The notes beneath the pieces were generated by a model. It was not told the origin of the DNA and searched no databases. It worked only from the letters and a program-made list of their open reading frames with translations. From an uncultured Faecalibacterium sp. (GTDB lineage Bacteria; Bacillota; Clostridia; Oscillospirales; Ruminococcaceae), in NCBI GenBank assembly GCA_902463905.1, contig CABQHF010000062.1:1-10363 (forward strand): 10,363 bases of DNA, given 5' to 3'. The number at the start of each line of letters is the position of its first letter. The first letter of the stretch is position 1. The position numbers and the translations under genes are program-made. This document shows, piece by piece, positions 1 through 5,079 of this stretch.

Positions 1-214
1 GCACCGAGGAGGTGACGGAAATACCGCGCTGCTTCTCGATGTCCATCCAGTCGGAAACAGCGTGCTTGGCGCTCTGCTTGCCCTTGACGGAACCGGCCTG
101 GTTGATGGCTCCGCCGTACAGCAGCAGCTTTTCGGTCAGCGTGGTCTTGCCGGCGTCGGGATGGCTGATGATCGCAAACGTCCGGCGGCGCTCGATTTCT
201 TCACGATTTGTCAT
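1..214 (-). CDS. prfC: Peptide chain release factor 3 (RF3), N-terminal part, cut by window edge
   Basis: This is a GTPase that recycles release factors RF1/RF2 from the ribosome after peptide release and acts in the cytoplasm. Only the first 71 codons are in the window; the rest lies beyond base 1. The visible protein begins MTNREEIERRRTFAI and carries the G1/P-loop SHPDAGKT (residues 17-24). It then shows the RF3-typical stretch with LLLYGGAI, the SDWMDIEKQRGIS segment and the switch I/G2 region RGISVTSS (residues 63-70). That combination separates RF3 from EF-G, LepA and TypA. The start is set by an AGGAGA ribosome binding site (bases 226-231 on the minus strand), 11 nt upstream of the ATG. 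The upstream region contains a palindromic repeat (241-367) and a plausible promoter at 393-421, so the leader is probably long. Family assignment is firm; functionality of the rest cannot be judged. Confidence 0.95.
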   Translation of the reverse strand, partial: MTNREEIERRRTFAIISHPDAGKTTLTEKLLLYGGAINQAGSVKGKQSAKHAVSDWMDIEKQRGISVTSSV

Positions 215-240
215 AAAAATAAGATTCTCCTGAAAACGGC

Positions 241-367
241 CTCGCCCTCTCCGTCTGCTCCCGTTGGTCGCATCCACCTCCCCCAAAGGGGGAGGCAAGA
301 AACGTTCCAGTTAAGAACTTGGCTCTCCCTTTGGGAGAGCTGGCGCGTCAGCGCCTGAGAGGGCGAG
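241..367. repeat. Palindromic intergenic repeat with 11-bp terminal inverted repeats and three internal hairpins
   Basis: The ends are perfect inverted copies of an 11-mer, CTCGCCCTCTC (241-251) and GAGAGGGCGAG (357-367). Inside are three further hairpins. CCTCCCCC-aaa-GGGGGAGG lies at 277-295 (8-bp stem, 3-nt loop). GCTCTCCC-ttt-GGGAGAGC lies at 322-340 (8-bp stem, 3-nt loop). GGCGC-gtca-GCGCC lies at 342-355 (5-bp stem). The element holds no ORF of substance. Length and architecture fit a MITE-like or REP-like non-autonomous element. From memory, CTCTCCC-TTT-GGGAGAG modules like this are scattered through Faecalibacterium-type genomes, but I cannot confirm copy number here. It sits between prfC and the GNAT-methyltransferase gene, both on the minus strand, and would be transcribed as part of the prfC leader if the promoter at 393-421 is real. 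Confidence 0.8.
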
Positions 368-392
368 CGGCTTTTTTACACATACGCACTTT

Positions 393-421
393 ATTCTATA
401 CGAAAACGCGCGATAATGCAA
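393..421 (-). promoter_or_regulatory. Candidate promoter for prfC
   Basis: On the minus strand, TTGCAT (416-421) is followed after exactly 17 bp by TAGAAT (393-398), a five-of-six match to the -10 consensus. The -35 box matches only in its TTG. Transcription would start near 386, giving prfC a leader of about 170 nt that includes the whole palindromic repeat. The region between the repeat and the upstream gene (368-430) holds no other signal I can see, and no clear terminator for the upstream gene, so read-through from it is also possible. Confidence 0.45.
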
Positions 422-430
422 GGGCTTTCG

Positions 431-1297
431 TTATTTTTTCAGGATGAAGCAGGGCAGAGGGGCGGTTTCGGCCCAATTGGCAAAATCGCACACCAGAACG
501 GTGAAATCTTTCAGCGGAAGTGCCCGCAGCCAGGCCAGCACCGCCTGCTTTTCGTCTGTGCCGATGACCGCCCCGCTGTACAGGATGGCGCTCACGATGC
601 CGCCGGGGCGCACCGCCTGCAATGCCGCCTGCAATGCGGGGATGCTGCTGTCGGCGGTGGAGAACACCGCGTGGTCGGCCCCGGGCAGCCAGCCGAAGTT
701 GAACATCACGGCATCCGCTGTGCCGGGCTGCACATACTGTAACAGATGGGCGTGGCTGTCGCAGTGCAGGGCATACTGCCCGGCGGGCACCCCGGCCTGT
801 TCCAGCCGGGCGCGGGTGGAGGCGATGGCTTCCGGCTGGATGTCAAAGCCCAGCACACGGCCCTCCGGTGCGATAAGACGGCACAGGAAGGCCGTGTCGC
901 CGCCGTTGCCGCAGGTGGCGTCCACGCACAGGCGCGGGTGCACCAGCCGGGCTGCCAGGTAGTCCTGCACGAACTTCACGGCGGTCAGGTCCGGGGTGCG
1001 GCGGCGCACCAGCTGCGGCCCCTCGGCGGCAAAGCCGAACTTGGCCCAGAAGGCCATCTCGGCGGGTTCAGTGGGCAGGGGCGCGGTGAACACGGTGGCG
1101 GTTTCGCGGTCATAACCGCCAAAGCTGCGCAATACTTCTTTTAACAGGTAAGAGCCGTAGCCCCTGCGCCGCCATGCCGGGTCGATGGTAAGGGCGGCAA
1201 GGGCCGCGCCCTGTGCGGCGGGGTGCAGGGTGCAATGGCCGATGACCTCCTTTTCCTTATAAAGGGCAAAGCCCGTTTCCGTGCGGCGCAGTTCCAT
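431..1297 (-). CDS. GNAT acetyltransferase domain fused to MnmM/YtqB-family tRNA methyltransferase
   Basis: The protein has 288 residues and two domains. Residues 1 to about 98 look like a short GNAT N-acetyltransferase: the acetyl-CoA-binding motif A is visible as LTIDPAWRRRGYGSYLL (36-52), followed by a late FWAKFGF segment (83-89). Residues about 107-288 match the YtqB family (Pfam rRNA_methylase). They carry SAM motif I DATCGNGGDTAFL (126-138), the acidic FDIQ after strand 2 (151-154), the family signature FNFGWLPGADH (199-209) and a C-terminal NWAETAPLPCFILKK. B. subtilis YtqB is now known as MnmM, which methylates aminomethyl-2-thiouridine at the tRNA wobble position (mnm5s2U34). The same reaction is inferred here. 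The role of the GNAT half is unknown. The start is supported by AGGAGA (1305-1310), 7 nt upstream, and by a near-perfect promoter. The domains are in one uninterrupted frame. The gene diverges from htrA; prfC follows in the same direction after the repeat. Confidence 0.88.
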   Translation of the reverse strand: MELRRTETGFALYKEKEVIGHCTLHPAAQGAALAALTIDPAWRRRGYGSYLLKEVLRSFGGYDRETATVFTAPLPTEPAEMAFWAKFGFAAEGPQLVRRRTPDLTAVKFVQDYLAARLVHPRLCVDATCGNGGDTAFLCRLIAPEGRVLGFDIQPEAIASTRARLEQAGVPAGQYALHCDSHAHLLQYVQPGTADAVMFNFGWLPGADHAVFSTADSSIPALQAALQAVRPGGIVSAILYSGAVIGTDEKQAVLAWLRALPLKDFTVLVCDFANWAETAPLPCFILKK

Positions 1298-1335
1298 GCG
1301 GCAGTCTCCTCTTTTCTGCAGGTTTTTCTGCTGTT

Positions 1336-1364
1336 ACAATAGCAACTGCGGGCGTTCTTGTCAA
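1336..1364 (-). promoter_or_regulatory. Sigma-A-type promoter for the GNAT-methyltransferase gene
   Basis: On the minus strand a perfect -35 box TTGACA (1359-1364) is followed after 17 bp by TATTGT (1336-1341), a four-of-six -10 box. The predicted transcription start is near 1329, about 30 nt ahead of the ATG at 1297, with the AGGAGA ribosome binding site inside that short leader. This is the most consensus-like promoter in the window. Confidence 0.75.
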
Positions 1365-1431
1365 GAAAAAACGGCAGGACCGCATTTCACAGTTTCTTCA
1401 CGGCACATGCGATTGGTTTTCACAATTGGTG

Positions 1432-1439
1432 TATACAAT
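1432..1439 (+). promoter_or_regulatory. Possible -10 region for htrA
   Basis: An AT-rich TATACAAT stretch holds two overlapping -10 candidates, TATACA and TACAAT, 65-72 nt upstream of the htrA ATG. The only nearby -35-like hexamer is TTGGTT (1413-1418), which leaves a short 15-bp spacer to TACAAT. No CIRCE-like or other recognised stress operator is visible. The promoter assignment is therefore tentative, although a promoter must lie in this 200-bp divergent gap. Confidence 0.35.
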
Positions 1440-1503
1440 AAGAACAGTTCCAGGGGGCGCAGTTCCCCGGAGACAGAGCCTTTTCAGGGAAGGAAGTATC
1501 AAT

Positions 1504-2877
1504 ATGGATGAGAACAAATGGGAATACAACTATTCCTCTTCCGATAACACGGCAGGCGGCACCGGTTACCCCAATGTGGGCAGCAGCGGTATGAACACCG
1601 CCAACCAGTACAACAACGAGCCGGAGCCGCAGCAGGCGTCTGCCGTCCCGGATTCCGGCAGCGTGGTGCCTCCCACCGAGGTGCCGCCCCAGCAGCCGGC
1701 CGCTCCGGAACCGCCCAAAAAGAAAAAGCACCATGTCAATGGCGGCAAGGTGGCACGCAGTGCCGTGGCACTGGTGCTGGCCGCAGCCATGGGCTTTGCA
1801 GGCGGCTATGTCGGCTCCCAGATGAACGGCAGCAAGGTGGTCATCCAGCAGGTGGCTCCCTCCAGCTCCAGCAGCTCTTCCGGCAGTGACAGCTCCATCA
1901 CCTCGGCTTCGGCCTCGGGCAGCAGCCTGACCACCGAACAGGTGGCAGATCTGGTCAGCCCCAGCGTGGTGGTCATCACCACCGAGCAGGTGGTCTACTC
2001 CCAGTGGTCCTGGTACGGCCAGAATCAGGTGGAGAGCGGTGCCGGCAGCGGCGTGATCATCAGCTCGGATGGCTACATCCTCACCTGTGCCCACGTTGTG
2101 GACGGTGCTTCCAATATCACCGTGACTATCAATGATAAGGACTATACCGCAACGCTGGTGGGCGAAGATACCACCAGTGATATCGCGGTCATCAAGATCG
2201 ACGCCGACGGCCTGACCCCCGCTACCGTGGGCAACAGCGACAGCCTGAAGGTGGGTCAGAACGTGATGGCTGTGGGCAACCCGCTGGGTGAGCTGGGCGG
2301 CACCGTGACCGGCGGCATGATCAGCGCTTTGAACCGCAGCGTCACCATTCAGGGCAGCAGTTCTGTGAACACCATGTCCCTGATCCAGATGGATGCTTCG
2401 GTCAGCCCCGGCAACTCCGGCGGCGGCCTGTTCAACATGAACGGTGAGCTGGTCGGCATCGTGAACGCAAAATCCTCTTCCAGCGATGCAGAGGGCCTGG
2501 GCTTTGCCATCCCCATCAACGATGCCATCAAGGTGGCACAGGAGCTGCTGGAGAACGGCTATGTGACCGGCCGCCCCTATCTGGGCATCACCTACCTGGC
2601 TGTGACCGATGCACAGACCGCACAGCAGCTGGGCGTGAACGCCTACGGTGTCTACATCGTGGACGTGACCAAGGGCGGCCCTGCCGATCAGGCAGGCCTG
2701 AAGGCCGGTGACCGCATCGTCAGCGTGGACGGCTCCGAGATCGCCTCCAAGGATGATCTGGGCACCCTGATGCAGAACCACTCGGCCGGTGACAGCATCG
2801 AGGTCACCGTGGCCCGCGGCGGCCAGATGCAGACTGTTACCGTGACCCTTGGCGAAAAGGGCGCATCCAACAGTTAA
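1504..2877 (+). CDS. htrA: HtrA/DegP-like membrane-anchored serine protease with PDZ domain
   Basis: This protease is likely an envelope quality-control enzyme that degrades misfolded exported proteins. It has 457 residues. The N-terminus (1-80) is polar and low-complexity, rich in Asn/Ser/Pro/Gln, and ends in a basic PKKKKHH stop-transfer patch. One membrane segment follows (about 85-105), then a Ser-rich linker (119-141). The trypsin-like domain (about 143-345) has the whole triad: His197 in CAHVVD, Asp226 in TSDIAVIK and Ser305 in SPGNSGG. A single PDZ domain (about 355-450) includes YLGI, GPADQAGLKAGD and a terminal beta strand. The layout implies a cytoplasmic tail and an extracytoplasmic protease. 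The chosen ATG has AGGGAAGGAAG (1486-1496) just upstream; an in-frame extension to 1426 would lack a ribosome binding site. The gene stands alone, diverging from the GNAT-methyltransferase gene and ending in its own terminator. HtrA, DegP and YkdA/YyxA-type naming cannot be separated from sequence alone. Confidence 0.95.
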   Translation: MDENKWEYNYSSSDNTAGGTGYPNVGSSGMNTANQYNNEPEPQQASAVPDSGSVVPPTEVPPQQPAAPEPPKKKKHHVNGGKVARSAVALVLAAAMGFAGGYVGSQMNGSKVVIQQVAPSSSSSSSGSDSSITSASASGSSLTTEQVADLVSPSVVVITTEQVVYSQWSWYGQNQVESGAGSGVIISSDGYILTCAHVVDGASNITVTINDKDYTATLVGEDTTSDIAVIKIDADGLTPATVGNSDSLKVGQNVMAVGNPLGELGGTVTGGMISALNRSVTIQGSSSVNTMSLIQMDASVSPGNSGGGLFNMNGELVGIVNAKSSSSDAEGLGFAIPINDAIKVAQELLENGYVTGRPYLGITYLAVTDAQTAQQLGVNAYGVYIVDVTKGGPADQAGLKAGDRIVSVDGSEIASKDDLGTLMQNHSAGDSIEVTVARGGQMQTVTVTLGEKGASNS

Positions 2878-2903
2878 AACGTTCTGTAATATGAACTTTT
2901 CTA

Positions 2904-2944
2904 CGGCGGCAGACCCTTGCAGGCGGTCTGCCGCCGCCTTTTTT
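2904..2944 (+). terminator. Rho-independent terminator of htrA
   Basis: A perfect 12-bp GC-rich stem (2904-2915 pairing with 2925-2936) with a 9-nt loop is followed by CC and six T residues (2939-2944). It begins 27 nt after the htrA stop. The opposite strand lacks a T tract after the stem, so it should act mainly on htrA rather than on the convergent pullulanase gene. Confidence 0.92.
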
Positions 2945-2978
2945 ATGCCAAAAAAGCGGCCGGAGCATATTTCCGCTG

Positions 2979-4934
2979 TTATACCTGCCCGAAGATCGTG
3001 GCACTGCAGGGTGCCAGCACGGCCTGATGGGCAAACAGGCGGCTCTCGCCCCGCCACAGGCTGGAGGAGGTGCCATTGCTCAGCAGTTTCCACTGCCCGG
3101 CGGGCAGCGGCACCACGCGGGAAGTTCCGGTGGGGTTATAGAACACACACAGTGCCCGCCACCAGGCCCCGTCGCCGGGGGCAGCGGGCAGGGTCCAGCC
3201 CACCAGCGGCTGTTCCAGCGAGAAGAACTGCAGCGCCTCCGGGGCGTGACGGTCGGTGGAACCCAGCCGCGGGAAGGCGGCACGCAGCGCCAGCAGGCCC
3301 CGGTAGTAGTCCACCAGGGCGTGGTACTGCTCGGCGCGGTTCCAGTCCAGCCGGTTCAGGGCGGGGGAGGAACGGTAGCTGTTGCCCACACCCTTTTTGG
3401 TGCGGGCGAATTCTTCCCCCGCCTGCAGGAAGGGCAGGCCGAAACTGGTGAGGTAGATGCCGGCGGCCAGCCGGTTCTGGGCCAGTGCGGTGCTGTCGGC
3501 GGCGGTGAACTCCGGCCGCTCGTAACGCACGCAGAGCAGTTTGTCCCACAGGGTGAAGTTGTCGTGGGCGGACACATAGCTCACGATCTGGCTGGGCGCG
3601 TGGGGTGGCAGACGGTCGCTGCGGCACCAGGCGGCCACCGCGCCGCCGATGTCCCAGAAGCTGCCGGGCTTGCCCTCCACATAGCCCGGCTCCCGGGCAT
3701 TGAAACAGCCGCCCTTGATGGCGTCGCGGGTGTCATCGCAGAAGATGCCGATGCGCTCGTTCAGCATGGCCAGATTCGCCTTGTTGGCCTCGTACCGGTG
3801 CAGCTGGCTGCAGCCGCCCTGCCACGGCTCACCGTACATCAGGATATCCCGCCCGCCGGGCACAGCGTCCAGTGCAGCACGGGCAGCGTTCATGGTGTCC
3901 ACATCGTACAGGCCCATCAGGTCGAACCGGAAGCCGTCGATGTGGTACTCCTGCGCCCAGTAGAGCAGGGAGTCGATCATATATTTGCGGGCCATGGGGC
4001 GCTCGCTGGCAAACTCGTTGCCGCAGCCGCTGCCGTTGGACAGGCTGCCGTCCTCGTTCTGGCGGAAGAAGTAGTCCGGCACGGTGTTGTTCAGCACGTT
4101 TTCGTAGCGGTACATGTGGTTATACACCACGTCCATGATCATGCCGATGCCGGCCGCGTGCAGGGCAGCGATCATCTCCTTGCACTCCCGCACCCGCACT
4201 TCGCCGCGGGTGGGGTCGGTGGAGTAGCTGCCCTCCGGGAAATTGTAGTTGGTGGGGTCGTAGCCCCAGTTATACTGCCGCAGCAGCGGCTTTGCCTCGT
4301 CCACGCTGCCAAAGTCGAAGATGGGCATCAGCTGCACATAGCCCACGCCCAGCCGCTTGAGGTAGTTCAGGCAGGTGGGGTGGATGCCGTCGCCGTGGAG
4401 GGTGGTGCCAGCCTGGGTAAAGGCCATGAACTTGCCCCGCCAGGCCGGGCGCACGCCGCTGGCGGCGTCCTGCGAAAAATCGCGCACGTTCACCTCCCAC
4501 ACCGACCGCCGTGCCGGGGAGATCACCGGGCGCACATCCCGCTCCCACCCGGCGGGAGCGGTGCGGGCCAGATCCAGGATCATGCTGCGCACGCCGTTGA
4601 TGCCGGCGGAGCGGGCGTAGGGGTCGCCGGTCTCCCGTGCAACGCCGTCTACCGTGACCGTAAAGGTATAGTAGTGCCCGTGCTGGTCGCCGGGCAGCCA
4701 GACGCTCCACACGCCCTGCGGCCCGCGCTGCATGGGCAGCGTGCCGATGCAGGGGCTGTCGTGCCCCTTGCGGAACAGGTTCACCGCTGCCTGTTCAGCG
4801 GTGGGTGCCCAGAGCCGCAGGCGGGTGCCGGCGGGGGTGTACTCCGGCCCAAGGGGGCCGTTATAGGTGGTTTCGCGGGCAAAACGGCCGCTCTCGTAAA
4901 GGGCGCGGCGCTGTGCCTGTGTCATTGTACCCAT
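2979..4934 (-). CDS. pulA: Type I pullulanase / glycogen debranching enzyme, cytoplasmic
   Basis: This enzyme hydrolyses alpha-1,6 branch points in glycogen, pullulan or branched maltodextrins. It has 651 residues and no signal peptide, so it likely acts on intracellular glycogen or imported oligosaccharides. An N-terminal CBM48/E-set domain (about 25-105, with TRLRLWAPTA) precedes the GH13 barrel. The type I pullulanase signature YNWGYDP is at 221-227. GH13 region I is DVVYNH (268-273). Region II is DGFRFDLMG with nucleophile Asp338. Region III is MYGEPW with acid/base Glu369. Region IV is SAHDN with Asp458. The C-terminal beta domain runs from about 560. All catalytic residues are present and the length is normal for the family. 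Three in-frame ATGs compete (4943, 4934, 4925). The one at 4934 was chosen because AAGGA lies 9 nt upstream, whereas the first ATG sits almost on top of that motif; 4925 remains possible. The gene diverges from the AAA+ gene with overlapping control elements. Confidence 0.93.
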   Translation of the reverse strand: MGTMTQAQRRALYESGRFARETTYNGPLGPEYTPAGTRLRLWAPTAEQAAVNLFRKGHDSPCIGTLPMQRGPQGVWSVWLPGDQHGHYYTFTVTVDGVARETGDPYARSAGINGVRSMILDLARTAPAGWERDVRPVISPARRSVWEVNVRDFSQDAASGVRPAWRGKFMAFTQAGTTLHGDGIHPTCLNYLKRLGVGYVQLMPIFDFGSVDEAKPLLRQYNWGYDPTNYNFPEGSYSTDPTRGEVRVRECKEMIAALHAAGIGMIMDVVYNHMYRYENVLNNTVPDYFFRQNEDGSLSNGSGCGNEFASERPMARKYMIDSLLYWAQEYHIDGFRFDLMGLYDVDTMNAARAALDAVPGGRDILMYGEPWQGGCSQLHRYEANKANLAMLNERIGIFCDDTRDAIKGGCFNAREPGYVEGKPGSFWDIGGAVAAWCRSDRLPPHAPSQIVSYVSAHDNFTLWDKLLCVRYERPEFTAADSTALAQNRLAAGIYLTSFGLPFLQAGEEFARTKKGVGNSYRSSPALNRLDWNRAEQYHALVDYYRGLLALRAAFPRLGSTDRHAPEALQFFSLEQPLVGWTLPAAPGDGAWWRALCVFYNPTGTSRVVPLPAGQWKLLSNGTSSSLWRGESRLFAHQAVLAPCSATIFGQV

Positions 4935-4980
4935 TTCCTTCATTCCTTCTTGTGAGATTTACACACTTTCACACACTTGT

Positions 4981-5009
4981 AGTGTAAACAACCGGCGTGG
5001 ATTTTGCAA
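4981..5009 (-). promoter_or_regulatory. Promoter for pulA within divergent control region
   Basis: On the minus strand TTGCAA (5004-5009) is followed after 17 bp by TACACT (4981-4986); each box matches consensus at four of six positions. The -35 box is embedded in the left arm of the inverted repeat at 5002-5030. Transcription would start near 4974, about 40 nt before the preferred pulA start. Confidence 0.55.
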
Positions 5010-5030
5010 GAGGGAAAATCCCTTGCAAAA
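5002..5030. promoter_or_regulatory. Inverted repeat (possible operator) shared by pulA and the AAA+ gene
   Basis: TTTTGCAAG (5002-5010) and CTTGCAAAA (5022-5030) are perfect 9-bp inverted repeats separated by 11 bp. Each arm contains the palindromic TTGCAA that also serves as the presumed -35 box of one of two divergent promoters. Arm-to-arm symmetry of about two helical turns fits a dimeric DNA-binding protein that would control both genes. TTGCAA-type half-sites recall LacI-family sugar regulators such as MalR, but no regulator can be named. As RNA the same sequence could form a hairpin, but it lies upstream of both predicted transcription starts. Confidence 0.55.
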
Positions 5031-5051
5031 CGGGCCGGGGTACACTATACT
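5023..5051 (+). promoter_or_regulatory. Promoter for the AAA+ ATPase gene
   Basis: TTGCAA (5023-5028) is followed after 17 bp by TATACT (5046-5051), a five-of-six -10 box. Transcription would start near 5058, leaving a leader of about 22 nt with the GGGAGGG ribosome binding site. The -35 box lies in the right arm of the shared inverted repeat. Confidence 0.65.
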
Positions 5052-5079
5052 GGAAGAAAACTGCAGGGAGGGCCGCACA

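Noticed and set aside
241..367. CRISPR array
   Set aside because: The repeats are inverted rather than direct, of different sequence, with no regular spacers and no cas genes.
1426..1503. 26-residue upstream extension of HtrA
   Set aside because: It has no ribosome binding site at 1426 and covers the -10-like region. The ATG at 1504 has a strong AGGGAAGGAAG site.
2945..2978. Separate terminator for pulA in the minus direction
   Set aside because: A GGCCGC followed by six T residues exists on the minus strand, but I could not find a stable stem before it.
1420..3093. 557-codon open frame on the minus strand across htrA
   Set aside because: It lies antisense to a protease with an intact catalytic triad. 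The translation is a His/Gly/Ala/Asp-rich sequence typical of the complement of GC-rich codons, and no ribosome binding site or domain is seen.
3027..4955. 642-codon open frame on the plus strand across pulA
   Set aside because: It is antisense to a full-length GH13 enzyme with all catalytic motifs. The translation is low-complexity Gly/Val/Ala/His and crosses the htrA-pulA convergent region without any initiation signal.
4944..5040. Catabolite-responsive element (cre) upstream of pulA
   Set aside because: I looked for the TGWNANCGNTNWCA pattern; TGTAAACAACCGGC does not fit, so no cre call is made.
5023..5079. 19-residue upstream extension of the AAA+ protein from a TTG codon
   Set aside because: That TTG is the presumed -35 box, and the predicted transcript starts after it. 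The ATG at 5080 has a good GGGAGGG site.
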